DNA of 5,090 nucleotides from Gorillibacterium sp. (GTDB lineage Bacteria > Bacillota > Bacilli > Paenibacillales > NBRC-103111): NCBI GenBank assembly GCA_023511325.1, contig JAIMBU010000299.1, forward strand, positions 1 through 5,090, in the 5' to 3' direction. Shown here piece after piece: positions 1 to 5,090 of the stretch. Both the position numbers and the translations under genes were made by a program. Positions within the stretch are counted from its first letter, which is position 1, and each line of letters begins with the position of its first letter. The notes beneath the pieces are model-generated. The model saw nothing but the letters and a program-made list of their open reading frames with translations. It ran no database searches and had not been told where the DNA came from.

Positions 1-27
1 CGTTTTGTAATATGCCTATTATGCTTA

Positions 28-204
28 TTAGTCAAGTTTATTTAAGAATTCATTCATGCTTCGATAATTAACAATATCGATGCCATTGTCTTTTAGTAAT
101 TTAACAAAACAATTCTCATGAGCATTCACTATATCTATGAAACCCATCAAATTATGAGCATCAAAAGCCAACATTAGATTTTGAAATATGCGGCTATATT
201 CTAG
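28..204 (-). pseudogene. 3' remnant of an unidentified gene
   Basis: The minus strand is open from 279 down to a TAA at 28-30. I do not recognise the product. The part I credit is the last 58 or so residues, which look protein-like: an amphipathic stretch around LMLAFDAHNLMGFIDIVNAHE, then LLKDNGIDIVNYRS and a Leu/Asn/Lys-rich end. The first 21 or so codons of the open frame (223-279) are simply the antisense of a recognisable plus-strand deacetylase relic, so the ATG at 277-279 is probably not a real start. The next in-frame ATG (172-174) has no clear ribosome binding site. An AGGAGG on the minus strand at 217-222 has no start codon at a useful distance in this frame, and it coincides with the Pro-Pro codons of the relic. 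The simplest reading is a gene that lost its 5' part at a junction near 205. It could also be a chance open frame. No terminator is visible after the stop. Confidence 0.35.
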
Positions 205-433
205 ACCCGCTTGTGGCCTCCTATGGAGTTGGAAATGCAAATTCAAAAAGCAATATCTATGGAGATCGACGTAACTCATTTAGATAATCATGCTGGTGCT
301 GTCATGGGACTTCATGCGGGTCGTAATTTTGGAAATTGTGTTTGATTTGTGTGAAAAGTATGAACTCCCCTTCTATCTACCACTACGAATTTTGGAGCAG
401 TCTTTTCTCATTCGGTACTGACTCAACTCTAAA
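205..433 (+). pseudogene. Decayed fragment of a ChbG/HpnK (YdjC-type) carbohydrate deacetylase
   Basis: Plus-strand translation from about 205 reads TRLWPPMELEMQIQKAIS, then IDVTHLDNHAGAVMGLHAGRNF. The THLDNH block is a hallmark metal-binding motif of ChbG/HpnK deacetylases, which remove acetyl groups from N-acetylated sugars such as chito-oligosaccharides. After NF (codon 328-330) the frame breaks. Reading one frame back from 329 continues the homology as LEIVFDLCEKYELPFYLP, then LRILEQSF, so a single base has been lost near 328-331. A second lesion is likely near 404-407: the current frame ends at TGA 419-421, while the neighbouring frame gives HSVLTQL before TAA at 431-433. The N-terminal half, with the catalytic Asp motif and the first His motif, is absent; an in-frame TAG lies at 202-204. 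Only about 75 codons of a protein usually near 250 residues survive, so it cannot be functional. Family assignment is from motif memory, not from a search. Confidence 0.75.
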
Positions 434-451
434 GATACCCTCCCCCACAAT

Positions 452-484
452 AAAAAAACCTTGAAGGGCATAGAGCCATTCAAG
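452..484 (-). terminator. Intrinsic terminator of the DUF2625 gene
   Basis: On the minus strand the stem arms CTTGAA and TTCAAG (outer) and GGC and GCC (inner, extended by a C-G pair) enclose a 5-nt loop, with one mismatch, at 460-484. GG and a run of seven T follow (452-458). The stem starts 13 nt after the TAA at 497-499, as expected for a rho-independent terminator ending this gene. Confidence 0.85.
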
Positions 485-496
485 TTTCACATAAAT

Positions 497-1162
497 TTAA
501 ATAATTCCAAACTTTTCTCGATGTTCATTGTTCGAGTTCCACAGTTCCTCAATTGGAACAATAGAACGCGAACGTTTTTCTAGTTCTTCCCCTTCTGCCC
601 ACAGGAAAGGATAGACAAGCACCCCTTGTTCACTGTTTACATTAAGAATATCGTTTTTCCAGCTACTCCATCGAAATGATTCATAGAATTGTTCGATATC
701 CCCAAAGAATGCCCAATTGATAAACTCTGAATATTTCATTTCAAGTGATTCCCATTCTAAAGTATCCGGTGCTAGATAATAAACCTCACCTGTGTTCCCT
801 GGAAAGGCTCCTCCATTTAGTGCAAAGAATCCACCCAGTATATCATCCGCAACAATTATAGCTTCAGGCTGTCTTGAGCATTTACCATTCTTAAATAAGT
901 TCCAAGTAACAATGTCTCTATTTAATTGGGAGTTTCCTGAACCAAGGATTCTTAGCCATCCATTATCCACAAGAATACCTCCTGTGTTATAGGATACTGT
1001 TCCGAGTAATGATTTAGTTGTCATCTGTAAGTCCAGTAAGATGCTATCCCTATTATTTAGGTTTGGAGATAGTATCTTTACTTGGTTTGACGCTTCTTTT
1101 TCCCATTCTGTCAATAGTTTGTAGGAAGAGCTATCTTGAGTCAACTCATTTATTGATTTCAT
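497..1162 (-). CDS. DUF2625 family protein
   Basis: A complete 221-residue protein, close to the usual length of the DUF2625 family, whose biochemical function is not known to me. Family hallmarks in order: an N-terminal helix with LLTEWEKEASNQV (residues 16-28), the LQMTTKS segment (45-51), the glycine-rich core NTGGILVDNGWLRILGSG (59-76), DDILGGFFALNGG (106-118), VYYLAPDTLEWESL (127-140), FRWSSW (163-168) and VLVYPFLWAE (181-190). It has no signal peptide or membrane segment, so it should be cytosolic. The ATG at 1160-1162 is supported by AAAGGTGG (1172-1179) nine bases upstream. The gene is monocistronic in appearance: it has its own terminator at 452-484 and broken genes on both sides. 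No convincing sigma-A promoter is seen; the best is a weak TTAAGA / AAAAAT pair in the AT-rich leader. It appears intact, with no frameshift. Family membership is from recognised motifs. A role as an immunity-type or stress protein is only a guess from its small acidic, Trp-rich character. Confidence 0.88.
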   Translation of the reverse strand: MKSINELTQDSSSYKLLTEWEKEASNQVKILSPNLNNRDSILLDLQMTTKSLLGTVSYNTGGILVDNGWLRILGSGNSQLNRDIVTWNLFKNGKCSRQPEAIIVADDILGGFFALNGGAFPGNTGEVYYLAPDTLEWESLEMKYSEFINWAFFGDIEQFYESFRWSSWKNDILNVNSEQGVLVYPFLWAEGEELEKRSRSIVPIEELWNSNNEHREKFGII

Positions 1163-1171
1163 AAAAACTTA

Positions 1172-1179
1172 CCACCTTT
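1172..1179 (-). promoter_or_regulatory. Ribosome binding site of the DUF2625 gene
   Basis: AAAGGTGG on the minus strand lies 9 nt before the ATG at 1160-1162. It is the only good Shine-Dalgarno match nearby and fixes the start of the DUF2625 gene. Confidence 0.8.
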
Positions 1180-1255
1180 ATGGAATAATTTTTATTTATA
1201 TTTTTGTTCCGTTTGGATACTCTCTTAACTGATGACTCATGGTAGGACCTGACCC

Positions 1256-1679
1256 TCAATTATCTGAAGGACAAATTGACTCTGCACTAGCACGCTTCCC
1301 CCTCCCTTGCAAATCAGTTGAAACAAACATTTCTTTTAAGTAGTAATGCATACCATCAAAAAATAGTTTGTAATATCCAAATATTGTACCTTTTATATTT
1401 ACTCTCATCAACATAAATATTCCCATAAAAGTTTGGACTGATTGTATCGCCAATTGTTCGCAGTTGTGTAAATTTTTCTAAATCTTCAGCAGAAGCATAA
1501 TATATAATTTTTGCATCAGCAATAACAGATGTATTTTCTTCATTATAGTTTGCCAAAGACATCGCTCTATCCCAAGACATTCCCCAAAAATCAAATCCAA
1601 TATCATTTAGAATAAAGCATTTTGTCATTTCATAATCGCGTTCTGTTTTAGGAATAATTACAATTATTAAATCTTGCAG
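1256..1679 (-). pseudogene. Frameshifted, 5'-truncated gene for an unidentified small protein
   Basis: Two minus-strand frames join into one protein. The first frame is open from 1679, just after a TAA at 1680-1682. It reads LQDLIIVIIPKTERDYEMTKC and continues through ILNDIGFDFWGMSWDRAMSLA to NFYGNIYVDESKYK. There the frame is lost, and the second frame carries on as GTIFGYYKLFFDGMHYYLK and EMFVSTD. Deleting one A from the four-A run (plus-strand TTTT at 1391-1394) restores a continuous SKYKGTIFGYY. As it stands, the first frame ends after YNIWILQTIF (stop 1356-1358). An ATG exists at 1626-1628, but it has no good ribosome binding site and protein-like sequence continues upstream of it without any ATG, GTG or TTG, so the true 5' end is probably missing. 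The last 18 residues (LQGRGKRASAESICPSDN, 1259-1312) look unlike the rest and may come from another element. I do not recognise the family. The small, acidic, aromatic-rich sequence resembles the style of bacterial immunity proteins, which is only an inference. Confidence 0.6.
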
Positions 1680-1703
1680 TTAGTATTGCTAATATTGCGA
1701 TTG

Positions 1704-1734
1704 AAAAAAGCGGGAAGACAGTTGTCCTCCCGCT
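1704..1734 (-). terminator. Intrinsic terminator of the sugar transporter operon
   Basis: On the minus strand, arms AGCGGGAGGAC and GTCTTCCCGCT pair over 11 bp (one G-U) around a 4-nt loop at 1709-1734, followed by a run of T down to 1704. It starts 11 nt after the stop codon of the solute-binding protein gene (TAG at 1746-1748). On the plus strand the stem is not followed by T, so it acts in one direction. Confidence 0.93.
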
Positions 1735-1745
1735 CATCATTATGC

Positions 1746-3146
1746 CTACTCTACTTTGACCTTGGAGAGCACCTCAGCATCAAATTTTTTCGCTGCAGCA
1801 TCGAGCAAAACTTTGATGTCCGTATCCTTCTCGGATAGCACTTGCTGCATGACATTGGTCAATGCTGCATAATAATCTTGCCCATTGTATGCAGGTTCCG
1901 GAACGCCTACCATCAGCTTGGACACTTCAGGATCCACTTGGAATACCGTATCCTTAAACTCGTCCAGAACGGCCTGGGCTTTCTTGCCGTATTCAGAATC
2001 AGGTTTATAGTAAGGCGTCAAGTCAGGCATCTTCACTTGCCCCTTCGATTGCTTATCCTTCAGATCATTTCGGGTCAGCTCCAAGCCGGTGTCCTGAAAT
2101 AAAGAGAACGTCCGGTAATTAAATGCCGCTTGCTGCACGTCCAAAGGCTCTTCCGGATTAATAATGGAGAATTGGCCGCCCATTACACCGATATGCTCGC
2201 CGCCCTTTTCCATCGAGGGCATAGGCAGCACCAGCAAGTCATCCTTATCCATTCCACCGGTATTCACCGCATCTTCGATATCATTGATCAAGATCATGGC
2301 CGCTCGTCCTTGCTTGAATAGGTTGGTCGTATCCCCATAATTAAGCGCCCAGTTCTGCGGGAGCGCATTCCCTTCCCATCTCAGCTTCCGCAGAAACTCC
2401 ATTGCTTTCACCCCAGCCTCGGAGTTAAAGGAGGAAACCACCTTCCCATCTGCTACTGTTTGTGCGGTGCCGCCAGCTTGATACAGGAAGTTTGTCCAGT
2501 TCCAGCCGCCTTCATTGCCCTTGGCCATAATAGCAAAACCAGCGATGCCTTTGGCCGGATCAGCAGTCGCTTTGGCGGCTGCGTAGAAATCGTCCCAGGT
2601 CCAGTCCGGAGTCGGCAATGGCACGTTCTTGTCGGCGAACAGTTTTTTATTGATCGTTACGGGAAGCACATATCCGCTCTCTGGAATCGCATACTGCTTA
2701 TTGTCAATCATGAACGGCGCGATTAGCGCTTCATTGAATTCAGCGGCATGAGGATAATTGTTCATGAATTCGGTCAGGTCGGCTGCCCAATTACGCCCGA
2801 CTAGTGTTTTCCCCTCGGTTGCCCACGTGCCATAAGTCGAAGGAGCCTGATGTGCCGCCATCTTGATGCCAATCTCAGTTGGCGAATACTGCCAGGTGTC
2901 CTTTTTAACTATTACATTTGGATACTTTTCTTGAAAGCTTTTTACTTGCTCATCCATCATAGCAAGGACGACTGGATTATCTGCCTTCGCATACTGAACG
3001 GAAATGGTAACGGGCGGCGCCTCCGACTTGGCCGGTGCAGTGCCTCCGGTGCTGCTCGCATTGTCTTTGGTGCCTCCACATGCTGTTGTAATCAGCATCA
3101 GTGCGGCAATCGAAATTGCAGCAGTCTTGCTCTTCTTGTGTTTCAC
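1746..3146 (-). CDS. Extracellular sugar-binding lipoprotein of a CUT1 ABC transporter
   Basis: The 466-residue substrate-binding protein (family 1 extracellular solute-binding protein) captures a sugar or oligosaccharide outside the membrane and delivers it to the two permeases encoded upstream. Residues 1-22 form a lipoprotein signal peptide: a basic start (KHKKSK), a hydrophobic core (AAISIAALMLI) and a lipobox TTAC with Cys23 as the lipidated residue. Thr at -3 is slightly unusual. A low-complexity Gly/Ser/Ala/Pro linker follows (24-45). The mature domain starts at VTISVQYAKAD and carries the usual family features: FQEKYPNVIV (71-80), the DNKQYAIPE segment (148-156), and INKKLFADKNVPLPTPDWTWDDF (165-187), the standard hinge-region pattern. 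The start is GTG at 3144-3146, with GAAGGAAGGGG 8 nt upstream. The gene is last in the operon, 111 bp behind permease 2, and is closed by a strong terminator. The substrate cannot be told from sequence alone. No catabolic enzyme is present in the window to suggest one. Confidence 0.95.
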   Translation of the reverse strand: MKHKKSKTAAISIAALMLITTACGGTKDNASSTGGTAPAKSEAPPVTISVQYAKADNPVVLAMMDEQVKSFQEKYPNVIVKKDTWQYSPTEIGIKMAAHQAPSTYGTWATEGKTLVGRNWAADLTEFMNNYPHAAEFNEALIAPFMIDNKQYAIPESGYVLPVTINKKLFADKNVPLPTPDWTWDDFYAAAKATADPAKGIAGFAIMAKGNEGGWNWTNFLYQAGGTAQTVADGKVVSSFNSEAGVKAMEFLRKLRWEGNALPQNWALNYGDTTNLFKQGRAAMILINDIEDAVNTGGMDKDDLLVLPMPSMEKGGEHIGVMGGQFSIINPEEPLDVQQAAFNYRTFSLFQDTGLELTRNDLKDKQSKGQVKMPDLTPYYKPDSEYGKKAQAVLDEFKDTVFQVDPEVSKLMVGVPEPAYNGQDYYAALTNVMQQVLSEKDTDIKVLLDAAAKKFDAEVLSKVKVE

Positions 3147-3154
3147 TTGTACTG

Positions 3155-3165
3155 CCCCTTCCTTC
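3155..3165 (-). promoter_or_regulatory. Strong ribosome binding site with GTG start of the binding-protein gene
   Basis: GAAGGAAGGGG on the minus strand sits 8 nt before the GTG at 3144-3146. This decides a GTG start and gives a lipoprotein signal peptide of normal length. Strong translation fits the need for excess binding protein over permease. Confidence 0.75.
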
Positions 3166-3190
3166 TATTTGAATGGTGTATTACAGCCCC

Positions 3191-3219
3191 AGTATATCGA
3201 AACGAATTGTTCTATTCGA
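3191..3219 (-). promoter_or_regulatory. Possible promoter with inverted repeat before the binding-protein gene
   Basis: On the minus strand TATACT (3191-3196) resembles a -10 box. It lies 17 nt after TCGAAT (3214-3219), a poor -35 match (3 of 6). The spacer contains a perfect 5-bp inverted repeat CGAAT / ATTCG with a 6-nt gap (3203-3218), placed where an operator could be. A second small repeat, CGATG / CATCG with a 7-nt gap, lies just upstream (about 3217-3233). Such elements could give the binding-protein gene its own transcription start, or act as mRNA structures that raise its level. The evidence is weak and chance is possible. Confidence 0.25.
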
Positions 3220-3237
3220 TGATACATCCATCGTTAA

Positions 3238-3251
3238 TGATGACGTTTTCA
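3238..3251 (-). promoter_or_regulatory. Candidate cre (CcpA) site
   Basis: TGAAAACGTCATCA on the minus strand matches the catabolite-responsive-element consensus TGWAARCGNTWNCA at all but one position (C for T at position 10). It lies about 6 nt after the permease 2 stop codon and about 90 nt before the binding-protein start. CcpA control is common for sugar transporters in this group, so the match is plausible. A single short site by eye remains uncertain. Confidence 0.35.
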
Positions 3252-3257
3252 CCGGGC

Positions 3258-4136
3258 TTATTCTTTGATTCCCGAAAGATTAAGGCCGTGCATAATATTT
3301 TTTTGGAAAATCATGAAGAAAGCAAGCGGAGGAATCATTACAGCGGTCAACACACTGAACTTCACATTCCAGGTAAGATTAACCGATTTTACAATGTCAT
3401 AATAGACCACCGAAGCGATCGGAAATTTCTCCCTCGTCGTCAGTACCAGAGATGGCCAATACCAGTCGTTCCAAGTCGAAGTAAAAGCGAAAATCAGCAG
3501 CGTTGAAAAAACCGGAAGCGAGAGTGGCACAGCTATTCGAAAAAAACATCGGAGCTCAGATGCACCGTCGATGCGCGCCGCTTCGAACATCTCCTTGTGA
3601 AGACCATCAAAGAAGCTTTTTAGCAACAGGATATTGAAGGCATTCGCACCTGCTGGCAGCCATAAGGCCCAATAGGAATCAAGCAGTCCAAGGCTCTGCA
3701 GGTTCAAGAAGCTCGGAATCAAATAGGTCGCGCTCGGAATCATCAGCGTACTCATAAAAAAGATCGTGATGCCCTTACGAAACGGTAGCTTCATATGGGA
3801 AAGACTAAAAGCTGCCAAAGCGACAACATTCAATGGAATAATTGCATTTCCCGCAAACAGTACCAGCGTATTCCAAAATGCTCGTACCACATGAACATAA
3901 CGGAAGCCTTCTTTATAATTGCCCCATACCAGATGATGGGGGAAATAAGTAGGGGGAAAGGTAAAAATCTCCTTTTTGCTTTTGAGTGAATTGAATATCG
4001 TTGTGCCAAACGGATACAGCATCGTAAACGTAAGGATAAGAAGCGCTAGGAGCATAATACCGTAACCGATCAGAGTGGATTTCTTTTTAAGGTCGAAAGA
4101 TGACATAATGCTTCTTTCGCGGTCGAGCTTGCTCAT
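3258..4136 (-). CDS. Carbohydrate ABC transporter permease 2 (UgpE/MalG-type)
   Basis: An integral membrane permease of 292 residues, typical for the MalG/UgpE-like subunit of CUT1 importers. It pairs with permease 1 to form the sugar channel. Hydrophobic segments lie near residues 22-44, 88-112, 121-141, 153-173, 205-220 and 258-277, which fits six membrane spans. The cytoplasmic EAA loop that docks the ATPase is clear: EAARIDGAS at 185-193, followed by Phe198, Ile201, Pro204 and Pro208. The C-terminus FQKNIMHGLNLSGIKE has the usual QxxxxxGLxxGxxK-like ending of this subunit. The start ATG at 4134-4136 overlaps the TGA of permease 1 (ATGA), implying translational coupling, and AAGGGGG lies 8 nt upstream. 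An internal ATG at codon 11 has only a weak ribosome binding site. No ATPase gene follows; the subunit must come from elsewhere. The transported sugar cannot be told from sequence. Confidence 0.95.
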   Translation of the reverse strand: MSKLDRERSIMSSFDLKKKSTLIGYGIMLLALLILTFTMLYPFGTTIFNSLKSKKEIFTFPPTYFPHHLVWGNYKEGFRYVHVVRAFWNTLVLFAGNAIIPLNVVALAAFSLSHMKLPFRKGITIFFMSTLMIPSATYLIPSFLNLQSLGLLDSYWALWLPAGANAFNILLLKSFFDGLHKEMFEAARIDGASELRCFFRIAVPLSLPVFSTLLIFAFTSTWNDWYWPSLVLTTREKFPIASVVYYDIVKSVNLTWNVKFSVLTAVMIPPLAFFMIFQKNIMHGLNLSGIKE

Positions 4137-5059
4137 GCTTTCTTCCCCCTTCCCTGGAGATAATAGAGAACAATGGATAGAGTTGTAAGTACGATAAACA
4201 TGAGCACGCCCATAGCCGAAGCTTTTCCGTAATCATAATAAGAAAAAGCCTGATTGATGATTTGATACATATAGGTCAGCGTTGCATTGTTCGGCCCTCC
4301 GCCAGTCATCGCCATTTGCGATTGAAAGCCTTGCGACACCCCGATCAACTGCATAATAAACATGAGCACATAAATATGCCGAATACCGGGAATGGTGATA
4401 TGGCGGATGCGCTGGAATACACCTGCCCCATCTATTTCGGCAGCCTCGTACAAATCCTTGGGAATGCCGACTACCGCTGCCAAATAGATCAAGGTTGTCG
4501 CCCCAAACCCCTGCCAGGTCTCCGCCAACACAATCGACAGCATGGCCCAGCTTTTATCCGTCAGCCATGGCACACTCGTAGCCCCGAACCATGACAGCAT
4601 CTGGTTAAATGGACCGATCGGATCATACAGCCACATCCACATCCCATAGAGGACAACAGCCGGCACAATATTAGGCAGATAAATAATCAGGCGCATAGCA
4701 CCCTGAAACCTCCGCAGCTCTGAGATGGCAATGGCAACAACACTCGGTATCCAAAACCCGATCAACACTCCAAGAAACATATAATAGAGTGTGTTTCGAA
4801 CCGCTGTGAGCATGTCACTGCCAGCCAGAACCTCACGATAATTGGTCAATCCGACGAATTTATTGCCGTTGATGAAATCCACGTTTAAGAAGCTGTACAC
4901 AATCCCTTTAACAATCGGTGTCCAAAGAAATAAGCCAAAGATGATTAATGCCGGAAGCAAGAAAATCATACCCCAAAAGTATCCCCGATATTTTTTCACA
5001 AACGAGTTACTGACCTTTATTTCCTGTACGACCGTAGTCTGTGCGTTCAATCCTGCCAC
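4133..5059 (-). CDS. Carbohydrate ABC transporter permease 1 (UgpA/MalF/LplB-type)
   Basis: The first permease of the CUT1 importer has about 308 residues, normal for the UgpA-like class. Predicted membrane segments lie near residues 29-50, 90-112, 124-145, 171-199, 228-241 and 282-301. The EAA loop is EAAEIDGAGVFQRI at 205-218, with Ile221 and Pro224. The usual second Pro four residues on is replaced by His228, a mild variation. The conserved periplasmic-side pattern MTGGGPNNATLTYMYQ (251-266) followed by AFSYYDYGKASAMG (271-284) is typical. The longest frame begins with GTG at 5057-5059, but the GGGAGG before it ends only 2 nt upstream, which is too close. A TTG at codon 4 (5048-5050) sits 11 nt from the same site and may be the true start, giving 305 residues. 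Its stop overlaps the start of permease 2. It is the first gene of the operon seen here; the window ends 31 bp upstream, so earlier genes cannot be excluded. Confidence 0.94.
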   Translation of the reverse strand: MAGLNAQTTVVQEIKVSNSFVKKYRGYFWGMIFLLPALIIFGLFLWTPIVKGIVYSFLNVDFINGNKFVGLTNYREVLAGSDMLTAVRNTLYYMFLGVLIGFWIPSVVAIAISELRRFQGAMRLIIYLPNIVPAVVLYGMWMWLYDPIGPFNQMLSWFGATSVPWLTDKSWAMLSIVLAETWQGFGATTLIYLAAVVGIPKDLYEAAEIDGAGVFQRIRHITIPGIRHIYVLMFIMQLIGVSQGFQSQMAMTGGGPNNATLTYMYQIINQAFSYYDYGKASAMGVLMFIVLTTLSIVLYYLQGRGKKA

Positions 5060-5061
5060 GT

Positions 5062-5067
5062 CCTCCC
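5062..5067 (-). promoter_or_regulatory. Ribosome binding site of permease 1
   Basis: GGGAGG on the minus strand is the only good Shine-Dalgarno sequence before permease 1. Its 2-nt distance to the GTG at 5057-5059 argues for initiation at the TTG at 5048-5050, 11 nt away. Just upstream is a small perfect inverted repeat, GTATA / TATAC with a 2-nt gap (5069-5080), of unknown meaning. Confidence 0.6.
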
Positions 5068-5090
5068 TGTATAGATATACTCTGTTATCT

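Noticed and set aside
792..992. Plus-strand 66-codon open frame opposite the DUF2625 gene
   Set aside because: It is the antisense of the conserved DUF2625 core and shows no independent features.
1196..1240. 14-codon minus-strand frame (MSHQLREYPNGTKI) before the DUF2625 gene
   Set aside because: It could be a leader peptide, but there is no good ribosome binding site and no attenuator-like structure, so chance is more likely.
1256..1453. Separate 65-codon minus-strand gene starting at the ATG near 1453
   Set aside because: Its first 20 or so codons are just the other frame of the upstream protein. The coherent sequence begins at the frameshift, so it is the 3' part of one broken gene.
2850..3506. 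Plus-strand 218-codon open frame opposite the binding-protein gene and permease 2
   Set aside because: It is antisense to two clear genes and spans their intergenic gap. Its translation is rich in Cys, His and Arg with no family pattern, and it has no supporting ribosome binding site.
4262..4594. Plus-strand 110-codon open frame opposite permease 1
   Set aside because: It lies wholly inside a well-supported permease gene on the other strand, and its composition is typical of antisense shadows.
5069..5080. GTATA / TATAC inverted repeat as a promoter or operator of the operon
   Set aside because: It lies immediately before the ribosome binding site. A -10 there would leave almost no leader, and the matching -35 region falls outside the window.
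1..5090. CRISPR array, tRNA or rRNA gene, complete insertion sequence
   Set aside because: No regularly spaced repeats, cloverleaf, rRNA-like sequence or transposase frame was seen on either strand.

Overview
The window looks like chromosomal DNA of a Gram-positive member of the Bacillales, most likely Paenibacillus or a close relative. The basis is the strong purine-rich ribosome binding sites, the GTG starts, a lipoprotein-type solute-binding protein, and a CUT1 sugar ABC transporter set without its own ATPase. The genus is inferred from general resemblance, not from a marker gene.

The right two thirds (about 1704-5059) is an ordinary, well-preserved carbohydrate-uptake operon read on the minus strand: permease 1 (4133-5059), permease 2 (3258-4136, overlapping permease 1 by 4 nt), then the solute-binding lipoprotein (1746-3146). 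A strong intrinsic terminator at 1704-1734 closes it. The lipoprotein captures the sugar outside the membrane and the two permeases form the channel. An ATPase encoded elsewhere (an MsmX-type shared subunit is usual in this group) would power import. The 111-bp gap before the binding-protein gene holds a cre-like site, small inverted repeats and a weak promoter-like sequence, so this gene may be separately boosted or regulated.

The left third (1 to about 1700) is visibly more AT-rich and has the character of an accessory region full of debris. It contains an intact DUF2625 gene (497-1162, minus) with its own ribosome binding site and terminator. Upstream of it lies a broken small gene (1256-1679, minus) with one frameshift, a lost 5' end and a suspicious foreign-looking tail. 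At the far left there is a decayed plus-strand fragment of a ChbG/HpnK (YdjC-type) sugar deacetylase (about 205-433). It abuts the 3' remnant of an unidentified minus-strand gene (28 to about 204).

I see no CRISPR array, tRNA, rRNA, complete insertion sequence or clear novel system. The best leads are the gene debris around the DUF2625 gene and the regulatory-looking gap before the binding-protein gene.
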